From NCBI GenBank assembly GCA_029940245.1, contig JAOZRF010000138.1, positions 1 to 7,190 on the forward strand: a stretch of 7,190 nt of DNA, written 5' to 3'. The notes under the pieces are model-generated. The model did no database searches. It was not told where the DNA came from and worked only from the letters and a program-made list of their open reading frames with translations. The stretch comes from Desulfobacula sp. (GTDB lineage: Bacteria > Desulfobacterota > Desulfobacteria > Desulfobacterales > Desulfobacteraceae). This document shows, piece after piece, positions 1 to 6,041 of the stretch (position 1 is its first letter; each line of letters opens with the position of its first letter). The translations under genes were made by a program, and so were the position numbers.

Positions 1-1287
1 ACAGCTTAAATCAGTTCCCAACCTGTTGTTCAGAGCATTGATATTTAAATCAATCTTACGGGGAACCACCTTGTTGGGATATTCATCAATATAATCTGCC
101 GCAATATCTGCATCGCATAGTTGAGCCATGAGAGAAACAGCACGGGTTAATGCGTTGATAGTTCCTTCAGGATCAACACCCCGTTCAAACCGGTGAGATG
201 CGTCCGTTGCAATTCCGGTTTTTTTTGCCGTTTTTCTGATGGACACAGGATTAAAATATGCGCTTTCCACAAGCACCCGGGTGGTGGAATCTAAGATCTC
301 TGAATTTTCACCCCCCATCACTCCGGCAAGCCCCACAGGTCTTTCCCCATCACAAATCATGAGCATATCAGATTCAAGCTTGTGCGCTTTACTGTCAAGG
401 GTTGTAAAATCTTTATCTTCCCCGGCTCTTCTAACTATGATCTTGCCCTTTGCAACCTCATCAAAATCAAAGGCATGAAGGGGCTGACCTGTTTCCATCA
501 TAACAAAATTTGTAATATCAACCACATTATTAATGGGTGTCAGGCCTATTGATTCGAGTTTTTCCTGCAGCCAGAAAGGAGAGGGTTTGATTTTAACATC
601 AAACAAAAGACCTGCAGAATATCTTGGGCAAAGATCCGGGTCAATAACCTGAACTTTTGCAAAATCGTGAATCGATTTTTTACCTGTTTTATCTTTAGGC
701 AGAGTAAAATCCGGAAGCATAACCTTTTGTTTCGGTTCTGTGAACGCCCCAACTTCACGGGCCACCCCGATAATGCTCAAACAATCCGGCCTGTTGGGGG
801 TCAAATCAATTTCAAATACAGTATCAGAAATTTTTAACGCTTCTTCAAGAGGTGTTCCGGCAATAAAGTCTTCTTCAAGATCCATAATTCCTGAAGCATC
901 TGTATTGAGCTTTAATTCCGCTGCACTGCATAACATCCCGCAGGAAATTTCTCCCCGAATCTTCCCTTTTTTTATTTTCTTATCTCCTGGAAGCACGGCT
1001 CCGGGAAGCGCACACGGTACAACCATGCCTTTTTGTACATTGGGTGCACCACAGACAATCTGAATCAGCTCACCCCCACCCGCGTCAACACTACAGACAG
1101 ACAACTTGTCAGCATTCGGGTGTTTTTTAACATGCTCAACTTTTGCGACAACAATATTGGAAAAATAATCATATCTTTCTTCAACAGCATCAACCTCAAG
1201 GCCTGCCATTGTCAGTTTTTCCGCTATCACAGAAGGTCCAAGGTCAACGCAGATATACTCTTTTAACCAGCTTAAACTGACTTTCAT
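1..1287 (-). CDS. pheT: Phenylalanine--tRNA ligase beta subunit, N-terminal 429 codons (runs off left edge)
   Basis: This is the beta subunit of the cytoplasmic (alpha-beta)2 phenylalanyl-tRNA synthetase, which charges tRNA-Phe and edits mischarged tyrosine. The frame is open without a stop from the ATG at 1287 to the window edge, about half of the usual ~800 residues. The N-terminus MKVSLSWLKEYI is typical. A tRNA-binding OB fold (EMAP/Trbp111 type) covers about residues 40-150, with VEHVKKHPNADKL and VCGAPNV. Next come DLTPNRPDCL (161-170) and the B3/B4 editing region with TGQPLHAFD (about 265-273), GVMGG (322-326) and DASHRFERGVD (362-372). The ATG lies one base after the pheS stop, so the two subunits are very likely translationally coupled; a weak AGGG (1298-1301) sits inside the end of pheS. 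The B5, catalytic-like and anticodon-binding C-terminal domains are outside the window. Identification is firm. Confidence 0.96.
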   Translation of the reverse strand, partial: MKVSLSWLKEYICVDLGPSVIAEKLTMAGLEVDAVEERYDYFSNIVVAKVEHVKKHPNADKLSVCSVDAGGGELIQIVCGAPNVQKGMVVPCALPGAVLPGDKKIKKGKIRGEISCGMLCSAAELKLNTDASGIMDLEEDFIAGTPLEEALKISDTVFEIDLTPNRPDCLSIIGVAREVGAFTEPKQKVMLPDFTLPKDKTGKKSIHDFAKVQVIDPDLCPRYSAGLLFDVKIKPSPFWLQEKLESIGLTPINNVVDITNFVMMETGQPLHAFDFDEVAKGKIIVRRAGEDKDFTTLDSKAHKLESDMLMICDGERPVGLAGVMGGENSEILDSTTRVLVESAYFNPVSIRKTAKKTGIATDASHRFERGVDPEGTINALTRAVSLMAQLCDADIAADYIDEYPNKVVPRKIDLNINALNNRLGTDLSC

Positions 1288-1288
1288 A

Positions 1289-2296
1289 TTAAAACTGCCC
1301 TAAAAAACGCAAATCGTTTTCATAAAATTTTCTGATATCATCAATACCATATTTGAGCATGGCCATACGCTCAATGCCAATGCCAAAGGCAAAGCCTGTA
1401 TACTTTTGTGTATCATACCCGACATTTTCAAAAACCGCAGGATGAACCATACCCGACCCCAATACTTCGAGCCATCCTGTTTTTGAACAGATTCGACAGC
1501 CCTTTCCCCTGCACATGACACAACGGATATCCACTTCAGCACTGGGTTCGGTAAAAGGGAAAAAACTAGGCCTGAATCTTAAATCCGTTTGTGTGTCAAA
1601 AAATTGATGGACAAAGGTTGTCAGAATCCCTTTTAAATCACCAAAAGAGACATTTTCATCCACCATCAGGCCTTCAATCTGATAAAACATGGGCGTATGT
1701 GTGATGTCTGAATCACACCGGAACACCTTCCCCGGTGCAATAATTCTCAATGGCGGTTGGGTTTTTTCCATGGCGCGGGGTTGCGAAGGAGAGGTATGCG
1801 TTCTCAGGACAATATTTTCCGACACATAAAAGGTATCCTGCATATCCCTTGCCGGATGATATTTGGGAATATTCAAGGCCTCAAAATTATAATAATCCGT
1901 TTCAACTTCCGGGCCTTCTGCAATGTCAAACCCAAGTCTTAAAAAGATATCAGAAATCTCTTTAGCCACCTGGGTTATCGGATGAAGAGAACCCCTTTGA
2001 ACCAAACGCCCCGGAAGGGTCACATCAATACCCCTGAAAGCCTTATCACCATAATCTTCAATTTTTGACAAGGCTTGCTTAACTGCTTTTTCAAGCTTTA
2101 CCTTTAGAATATTCGCATTCCTGCCTGCACTGGGACGTTCATCCTCGGGAAGCGAAGAAATATTTCTCAAAAATTTTGTGAGCACGCCCTTTCTTCCAAG
2201 ATATTGAATGGAGAGCTGCTCAAGCTGCTCTGAATCAGTGGCTTTTTCTACGCTTTCAAGGGCTTGTTTTTCAATATCAATAATACTATTTTGCAA
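1289..2296 (-). CDS. pheS: Phenylalanine--tRNA ligase alpha subunit (TTG start)
   Basis: This is the catalytic class II alpha subunit of phenylalanyl-tRNA synthetase, 335 residues, close to the family norm of 325-345. An N-terminal coiled-coil region (about 1-85) contains YLGRKGVLT (32-40) and LPEDERPSAG. The class II core starts near HPITQV (105-110). It includes RTHTSPSQPR (165-174), the motif 2 segment FRCDSDITHTPMFYQIEG (192-209) and motif 3 GFAFGIGIERMAMLKYGI (301-318). The alanine of FAFG (303) corresponds to the amino-acid specificity position known from E. coli A294. A four-cysteine segment, C259, C262, C267 and C270, precedes GWLEVLG; I recall similar clusters in other non-enteric PheS proteins. 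The start is TTG: no in-frame ATG lies nearby, and GAGGG (2301-2305) stands 4 bases upstream. It follows rplT by 44 bp and abuts pheT. Confidence 0.97.
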   Translation of the reverse strand: MQNSIIDIEKQALESVEKATDSEQLEQLSIQYLGRKGVLTKFLRNISSLPEDERPSAGRNANILKVKLEKAVKQALSKIEDYGDKAFRGIDVTLPGRLVQRGSLHPITQVAKEISDIFLRLGFDIAEGPEVETDYYNFEALNIPKYHPARDMQDTFYVSENIVLRTHTSPSQPRAMEKTQPPLRIIAPGKVFRCDSDITHTPMFYQIEGLMVDENVSFGDLKGILTTFVHQFFDTQTDLRFRPSFFPFTEPSAEVDIRCVMCRGKGCRICSKTGWLEVLGSGMVHPAVFENVGYDTQKYTGFAFGIGIERMAMLKYGIDDIRKFYENDLRFLGQF

Positions 2297-2312
2297 AATA
2301 CCCTCACAAATC

Positions 2313-2329
2313 GTTTAAGACAGTTAAAC
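2313..2329 (-). repeat. Small hairpin in the rplT-pheS gap
   Basis: Read on the minus strand, GTTTAA and TTAAAC form a perfect 6-bp AT-rich stem around the 5-base loop CTGTC. It sits between the rplT stop and the pheS ribosome binding site. No U-run follows, so it is not an intrinsic terminator. It may be an mRNA processing or stability element, or chance in AT-rich sequence. Confidence 0.35.
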
Positions 2330-2340
2330 TTTTAATCTGG

Positions 2341-2691
2341 TTAAACATTTGCACTGGCAAGTGATGCCAATTGGGAAAAAGCCGCTGGATCACATATTGC
2401 CAGATCAGCCAACACCTTACGATCCAATTCACTGCCTGCCAGTTTAAGACCATTGATAAATTTACTGTATGACAGATCATTCATCCTTGCTGCGGCATTG
2501 ATTCTGACGATCCAAAGTTTTCTGAAATCTCTTTTACGCACTCTTCTGTCCCGGTATGCATACATCAATGCTTTATCAACAGCATCTGCTGCCGTGCGGT
2601 ATAATTTACTTCTTCCGCCTCTAAACCCTTTTGCAAGCTTCAGTACCTTATTCCTGCGTCTTCTTGCTTTAAATCCTCTTGCAACTCTCAT
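2341..2691 (-). CDS. rplT: 50S ribosomal protein bL20
   Basis: This is large-subunit protein bL20, which binds 23S rRNA early and is needed for 50S assembly. It is 116 residues, the normal length. The very basic N-terminal tail ([22 protein letters not shown]) is the part that threads into 23S rRNA. It is followed by the conserved core [23 protein letters not shown] (about 47-69), [10 protein letters not shown] and [10 protein letters not shown]. The ATG at 2691 has a strong GAGGAG about 9 bases upstream. It lies 44 bp after rpmI and 44 bp before pheS. In E. coli and Bacillus bL20 also represses its own operon by binding mRNA; the gap before rpmI is the likely place to look for that here, which is an inference. 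Identification is firm. Confidence 0.98.
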   Translation of the reverse strand: MRVARGFKARRRRNKVLKLAKGFRGGRSKLYRTAADAVDKALMYAYRDRRVRKRDFRKLWIVRINAAARMNDLSYSKFINGLKLAGSELDRKVLADLAICDPAAFSQLASLASANV

Positions 2692-2735
2692 TTTATAAAA
2701 CTCCTCGAGTCTCTATGCTTTTAAACGATATATAT

Positions 2736-2933
2736 CTAGCCATTGGGTAATAAACGGCGGACCTCTTTCATATTATCCTTATCGACCATATTATCTAACC
2801 TTAAAGATCTTTTTCGTTTAGTACTTTTCTTGGTTAATATATGGCTGGCGTGGGATTTGCGGAATTTATATTTCCCGGATCCTGTTTTTTTAAACCGTTT
2901 GGCAGCCGCTCTGCATGTTTTAATCTTAGGCAT
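2736..2933 (-). CDS. rpmI: 50S ribosomal protein bL35
   Basis: This is large-subunit protein bL35, 65 residues and strongly basic. The N-terminus [20 protein letters not shown] and the following [22 protein letters not shown] are diagnostic for the family (PKxKTxxxAxKRFKxTGxGK). The ATG at 2933 is chosen because the protein family starts with MPK and a strong ribosome binding site, AGGAGAGGA (2938-2946), stands just upstream. A longer reading from an ATG at 3026 adds 31 residues with no family counterpart and should be rejected. The gene follows infC after a 130-bp gap, the longest within the operon, and precedes rplT by 44 bp. The pairing with rplT is almost universal in bacteria. Confidence 0.97.
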   Translation of the reverse strand: MPKIKTCRAAAKRFKKTGSGKYKFRKSHASHILTKKSTKRKRSLRLDNMVDKDNMKEVRRLLPNG

Positions 2934-3063
2934 TTTATCCTCTCCTGTATTGCAATTTCTAAAAAATATGGCAGTACACAGTCTTAACAAACAATATACC
3001 ACCATACATTTACTATGTATTTTCAAGCAGTCTTGCTATTTTGATAACACTTATAACACTATA
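2934..3063 (-). promoter_or_regulatory. infC-rpmI intercistronic region, candidate bL20 translational operator
   Basis: This 130-bp non-coding gap is much longer than the other gaps in the operon (44, 44 and 1 bp). On the minus strand it holds a perfect stem, ATACAT/ATGTAT (3004-3020), with a 5-base loop. It also has a 4-bp stem CAAG/CTTG, two copies of AAGACTG (3028-3034 and 2979-2985), and a tandem 9-bp near-repeat ending in GTGTTAT directly after the infC stop (3043-3060). In E. coli the corresponding region forms an mRNA pseudoknot bound by bL20 to repress rpmI-rplT. Similar use here is an inference from position only; I could not establish a matching fold. Confidence 0.35.
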
Positions 3064-3585
3064 TCATTTCGGTCCCAAAAGCATTGTGATAAAACGTCCC
3101 TCATATTTGGGAAGTTGCTCAACCTGAGCAAATTCTGCTGTCATGGTAACAATTTTTTCCAGAATTGTATTGGCCTGTTCCTTGAGGATGACTTCCCTTC
3201 CTCTGAAAAACATCGTAACCTTGACTTTATCATTTTTGCTTAGAAACTTCTCAATATGTCTGACCTTTGTTTCAAGATCATGATCACCTGTTTTTGGCCT
3301 TACCTTTATTTCCTTTATCTGAGAAGTTTTCTGTTTCCTTTTAGCATCCTGCTTTTTTTTGGTCAGCTCGTACTTATATTTTCCAAAATCCATTATCTTG
3401 CAGACAGGTGGGTTTGCATCCGGTGAAACCTCGACTAAATCAAGTGATTCTTCCCCTGCAATCCTTAATGCCTCTTCAATGGGCATAATCCCTACCTGCG
3501 AACCGTTAGAGCCGACAACCCTAACCTGACTCGCCCTTATTCCCTTATTAACACTTGTTTGATCCTGTCTTCCCCGCTTAGCTAT
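3064..3585 (-). CDS. infC: Translation initiation factor IF-3 (AUA start)
   Basis: IF3 binds the 30S subunit, keeps it apart from 50S, and proofreads the start codon and initiator tRNA. The product is 173 residues, normal for the family. The N-domain carries VNKGIRASQVRVVG (12-25), the segment LDLVEVSPDANPPVCKIMD (48-66) and FGKYKYE. A lysine-rich linker (about 76-87) leads to the C-domain with IKEIKVRPKTGDHD (90-103), FFRGRE (126-131) and the end MLLGPK. The conserved N-domain begins well upstream of the first in-frame ATG (3486). Between that ATG and the upstream stop (3649-3651) the frame has no ATG, GTG or TTG. The ATA at 3585 lies behind a perfect AGGAGGTG (3590-3597), so it is taken as the start. 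E. coli infC uses AUU and Myxococcus AUC; such starts let IF3 repress its own synthesis. Confidence 0.95.
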   Translation of the reverse strand: MAKRGRQDQTSVNKGIRASQVRVVGSNGSQVGIMPIEEALRIAGEESLDLVEVSPDANPPVCKIMDFGKYKYELTKKKQDAKRKQKTSQIKEIKVRPKTGDHDLETKVRHIEKFLSKNDKVKVTMFFRGREVILKEQANTILEKIVTMTAEFAQVEQLPKYEGRFITMLLGPK

Positions 3586-3589
3586 CCTA

Positions 3590-3597
3590 CACCTCCT
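3590..3597 (-). promoter_or_regulatory. Perfect Shine-Dalgarno of infC
   Basis: AGGAGGTG on the minus strand is fully complementary to the 16S rRNA 3' end and lies 4 bases before the AUA codon at 3585-3583 (6 bases counted from AGGAGG). It is the strongest ribosome binding site in the window. It decides the start of infC, compensating for the poor start codon. Confidence 0.85.
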
Positions 3598-3609
3598 GCG
3601 ACTACATGA

Positions 3610-3631
3610 TTCTATATTTATCCTGATAGAA
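3610..3631 (-). repeat. Hairpin in the infC mRNA leader
   Basis: On the minus strand TTCTAT and ATAGAA pair perfectly over 6 bp around a 10-base loop. The hairpin sits in the roughly 55-base leader between the predicted transcription start (near 3641) and the infC ribosome binding site. Just downstream of it is an AUG directly followed by UAG (3607-3602). It is AT-rich, so any structure would be weak, and its role is unknown. Confidence 0.35.
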
Positions 3632-3647
3632 CAAGTATAACCCAGCG

Positions 3648-3676
3648 ATTATAATGGCTTGCATCAAAAAATGCAA
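3648..3676 (-). promoter_or_regulatory. Sigma70-type promoter of the infC operon
   Basis: On the minus strand a -35 element TTGCAT (3676-3671) and a consensus -10 TATAAT (3653-3648) are separated by exactly 17 bp. They lie in the gap between the deaminase stop and infC. Predicted transcription would start near 3641 and leave a leader of about 55 bases. This makes infC-rpmI-rplT-pheS-pheT transcribable independently of the upstream deaminase. The call rests on motif match and position; an inverted repeat covers the -35 and much of the spacer. Confidence 0.65.
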
Positions 3677-3678
3677 GC
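3657..3678. repeat. Perfect 8-bp inverted repeat over the infC promoter
   Basis: GCTTGCAT and ATGCAAGC flank a 6-base A/T-rich loop, 5 bp after the deaminase stop codon. The repeat overlaps the predicted -35 hexamer and most of the spacer of the infC promoter. It could be an operator for a dimeric regulator or a stem at the 3' end of the deaminase mRNA. On the minus strand no U-run follows, so it is not a good intrinsic terminator in that direction. The T-rich side faces the plus strand, where no gene ends. Confidence 0.55.
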
Positions 3679-3683
3679 ATTAT

Positions 3684-4211
3684 TTATTTTGAATTTACCT
3701 CTTTTTTCTGATTAAAGGTATATTCTTCCAAATAACTGTTTTTCCAATACAAGTTATCTTCTTTATCAAAAAAATCATAAAAAAAATCAAGACTTTTCTG
3801 TCGCGACACCCCGGAAACTACCTCTATTGCACTTAATTTATACAAGGGCGGTAAGTTTTTCAAATCACATGTCGTTCCTCCCCCCATGGGGTCCTCATAA
3901 GCATATACTATTTTTTTTATGCCGGACAGGATGATAGCGCTAAAACACATAAGACAGGGCTCCATGGTGCAAAAAATGATTGCTTTTTCAGGAAAAAACG
4001 CAATATTGATTTTTTCAAGATGTTTTAACGCCCTTATCTCGGCATGATCGATTTCACTGAAAAAAGATTTGTTTCGAGTTGTTCCCTGTCTTGCACCGCT
4101 TGCAATCACTTTTTTATCCTGCACAATGACACACCCCACGGGAAATTCCCCGTGGTCAAATGCTATTTGGGCCTGTTCCAATGCAAATTCCATGTAATAT
4201 TCATAATCCAA
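3684..4211 (-). CDS. TadA-like zinc-dependent nucleoside/tRNA deaminase (TTG start)
   Basis: This protein of 175 residues belongs to the cytidine/deoxycytidylate deaminase-like superfamily, in the COG0590 (TadA/guanine deaminase) branch. The zinc site is complete: HAE at 56-58 gives the histidine ligand and catalytic glutamate E58, and PCLMC at 85-89 gives ligands C86 and C89. GEFPVGCVIV (21-30) is the usual first strand. TadA edits adenosine 34 of tRNA-Arg to inosine, but this copy differs from typical TadA in the stretch before HAE (RNKSFFSEID) and after the cysteines (FSAIILSGIKK), so a free base or nucleoside substrate is possible. The C-terminus is rich in aromatic residues (LDFFYDFFDK). 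The TTG start at 4211 is preferred because GAGGGG (4219-4224) lies 7 bases upstream; the ATG at residue 7 has no such site. It is divergent from dgt and upstream of infC. Confidence 0.85.
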   Translation of the reverse strand: MDYEYYMEFALEQAQIAFDHGEFPVGCVIVQDKKVIASGARQGTTRNKSFFSEIDHAEIRALKHLEKINIAFFPEKAIIFCTMEPCLMCFSAIILSGIKKIVYAYEDPMGGGTTCDLKNLPPLYKLSAIEVVSGVSRQKSLDFFYDFFDKEDNLYWKNSYLEEYTFNQKKEVNSK

Positions 4212-4279
4212 TCTATATCCCCTCTCCCAAATGAAATAACCCTTTACAAACCCTGTTCCTTATGACCAAATAGAATATG

Positions 4280-4307
4280 TTGAAATTCAACCCGCTTTTT
4301 GTATAAT
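4280..4307 (+). promoter_or_regulatory. Sigma70-type promoter of the dgt operon
   Basis: TTGAAA (4280-4285) and TATAAT (4302-4307) are spaced by 16 bp and point toward dgt, giving a leader of about 40 bases. The -35 lies within a small perfect dyad, TTGAA-A-TTCAA (4280-4290). Downstream is very AT-rich sequence with another dyad, ATTAAA-T-TTTAAT (4321-4333). The 141-bp region 4212-4352 between the divergent genes holds nothing else clear; I could not find a convincing promoter for the deaminase in it. Confidence 0.6.
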
Positions 4308-4352
4308 TTAGATGTAGTGTATTAAATTTTAATAATTATTCAATATTTATTT

Positions 4353-5459
4353 ATGAAAACACAAAAAAAAAGCGATACACACACAAAATATTCAGATAAT
4401 CTCCTTTGTATCCGGGAACAATTCCAGATCAGAGAAGAAAATTTTCTGTCCGCGTATGGCACCCTAAGTTCCTCTGCCAAAAGAAGAAATAAAGAAGAAA
4501 CCACCTGTAATATCAGAACACCTTTCCAAATTGACAGGGACAGGATCGTCTATTCAAATTCCTTTAGGCGGTTAAAACACAAAACCCAGGTTTTTCTATC
4601 TCCTTTAGGAGACCATTATCGTACCCGGCTTACCCATACCCTTGAAGTAGCCGAAATTGCAAGGAATATTGCCAGGGCCATGTATCTGAATGAAGATCTT
4701 GCCGAAGCCATTGCACTGGGCCACGATCTAGGCCACACACCCTTTGGCCATGGCGGTGAAACAGCCTTGATTGAGGTTCATTCTCCCCATTTTTCCCACG
4801 CTGACCAAAGTTTGAGAGTAGTAGATTCACTTGAAAATAGAGGGAAGGGCCTTAACCTGACCCGGGAAGTCAGAGATGGGATCCTCAAACACTCCAAAGG
4901 ATTTGGCAATATAATTCCTGCAACCCCTGGTGAGACAGCCATCACCGTCGAAGGAAGAATTGTCCGGGTGGCTGATATCATCGCCTATTTAAACCATGAT
5001 CTTGATGATGCATTGAGAGGCAAGGTTATCTTATCAACAGAGATTCCGGACATCTGCATTAAAAAATTGGGAAAAACACATGCCCAGCGAGCCAGCATCA
5101 TGATCGAGCAATTGGTGTATAACAGCCGACCCATTAATGGCAAATTCGTTCTTGATATGGGCCAGGATACGTTTCATGCCATGATCATATTAAGAAAATT
5201 CCTATATGATAAGGTGTACCGTTCATCAGATGTCCATAATGAATTTATCAAGGCAAAAAATGTGATCATAAGTCTTTATAATTACTTTATACAAAACTCT
5301 GACCGCCTGCAGGTTGAGTTGGAAAAAATGGAAATGGCTCCATGGGATTCTTCAAAGAATGCTCTTAAACGTTCTGTTTGCGATTTGATTGCCAGCATGA
5401 CAGACCGGTATGCGTTAAGGCTTTATTCCAAAATTTTCCTGCCAAAACCATTGGTCTGA
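4353..5459 (+). CDS. dgt: dGTPase-type deoxynucleoside triphosphate triphosphohydrolase (HD domain)
   Basis: This enzyme family hydrolyses dGTP, or other dNTPs, to the deoxynucleoside and inorganic triphosphate, lowering or balancing dNTP pools. At 368 residues it is normal for the bacterial dGTPase-like family. The diagnostic core is present: DRDRIVYSNSFRRLKHKTQVF (61-81) and GDHYRTRLTHTLEVA with H95. The HD motif GHDLGHTPFGHGGE follows, with H124-D125 and the H133/E136 pair, then VADIIAYLNHDLDDA with D208. H95, H124, D125 and D208 are the expected metal ligands. HADQSLRVV replaces the more usual HNEQSLRVV. The ATG at 4353 is the only canonical start before the conserved region but has no visible ribosome binding site, and a run of nine A (4363-4371) covers codons 4-7. 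It is first in a three-gene likely operon. The true preferred dNTP cannot be told from sequence. Confidence 0.94.
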   Translation: MKTQKKSDTHTKYSDNLLCIREQFQIREENFLSAYGTLSSSAKRRNKEETTCNIRTPFQIDRDRIVYSNSFRRLKHKTQVFLSPLGDHYRTRLTHTLEVAEIARNIARAMYLNEDLAEAIALGHDLGHTPFGHGGETALIEVHSPHFSHADQSLRVVDSLENRGKGLNLTREVRDGILKHSKGFGNIIPATPGETAITVEGRIVRVADIIAYLNHDLDDALRGKVILSTEIPDICIKKLGKTHAQRASIMIEQLVYNSRPINGKFVLDMGQDTFHAMIILRKFLYDKVYRSSDVHNEFIKAKNVIISLYNYFIQNSDRLQVELEKMEMAPWDSSKNALKRSVCDLIASMTDRYALRLYSKIFLPKPLV

Positions 5460-5468
5460 TTTTCTACA

Positions 5469-6023
5469 ATGACAGACACACCTTTTAAAACCCTTAAAAC
5501 CCTTTACAATGATATGGATAAAACCTGGGACAAGATTGCCCTCGGCTATCATTTCATTTGCAACGGGTGTGAAGACAATTGCTGTACCTCTTTATTTTTT
5601 CACCATACATACATTGAAAAAGCATATTTACTCCATGGCTTTAATGGGCTTGACCAGGAACAAAAAGCAACCATAAAGAACAGGGCGGATATCTATATTA
5701 AAAAGACTTTCTCTGACAATTTAAAAATAAATACTTTAAAAATTATCTGTCCTGTAAACGAAAATGGCCGATGCCTTCTATATCCTTTTCGGCCAATGAT
5801 TTGCAGACTTCACGGGCTGCCCCATGAACTCTGCAGACCAGGAGCTGAACCAGTCAAAAGCCCTGGTTGCCGTGCAGGCCTGTTTGATGGCAAACCATAC
5901 ATCAAATTTGACAGGACCCCTTTTTATAAGCAAATGGCACAAATAGAGATGAAATTTCGACGGGACTTCAATAAAACGAATAAAACAAAAGAAACCATTG
6001 CACAAATGCTGATTTACCCATAA
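5469..6023 (+). CDS. YkgJ-family cysteine-rich putative metal-binding protein
   Basis: This 184-residue protein matches the YkgJ/CxxCxxxCC family (PF03692), often described as zinc- or iron-chelating, with no settled biochemical role. The first cluster is C31, C34, C38 and C39 in CNGCEDNCC. The second region has C94, then GRCLLYPFRPMICRLHG (100-116) with C102 and C112, then C122 and C134 in SPGCR. The tyrosine-proline-x-RP-x-x-CR pattern is the family hallmark. No signal peptide or membrane segment is seen, so it is probably cytoplasmic. The ATG lies 9 bp after the dgt stop with no clear ribosome binding site, which suggests translational coupling to dgt. It precedes yvcK by 18 bp. Family assignment is good; function is not known. 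Confidence 0.88.
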   Translation: MTDTPFKTLKTLYNDMDKTWDKIALGYHFICNGCEDNCCTSLFFHHTYIEKAYLLHGFNGLDQEQKATIKNRADIYIKKTFSDNLKINTLKIICPVNENGRCLLYPFRPMICRLHGLPHELCRPGAEPVKSPGCRAGLFDGKPYIKFDRTPFYKQMAQIEMKFRRDFNKTNKTKETIAQMLIYP

Positions 6024-6041
6024 TATTTTTAAAGGTATTCC

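Noticed and set aside
740..1266. Two plus-strand frames (740-1063 and 1033-1266)
   Set aside because: Both are antisense to the uninterrupted pheT frame, which carries clear PheT motifs over the same span.
2736..3026. Longer rpmI starting at the ATG at 3026
   Set aside because: The extra 31 residues have no counterpart in bL35, and the strong ribosome binding site is directly before the MPK start at 2933.
2743..3243. Plus-strand open frame of 166 codons
   Set aside because: It lies antisense to rpmI, the gap and infC, all firmly identified; its hydrophobic composition is what the complement of lysine-rich coding sequence gives.
3353..3360. Eight-base T run (A8 on the coding strand) in infC as a programmed frameshift site
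   Set aside because: It encodes the normal lysine-rich interdomain linker of IF3, and the frame on both sides matches the family.
3657..3678. Inverted repeat read as an intrinsic terminator of the deaminase gene
   Set aside because: On the minus strand the stem is followed by CATTATAATC, not a U-run; the promoter hexamers overlap it instead.
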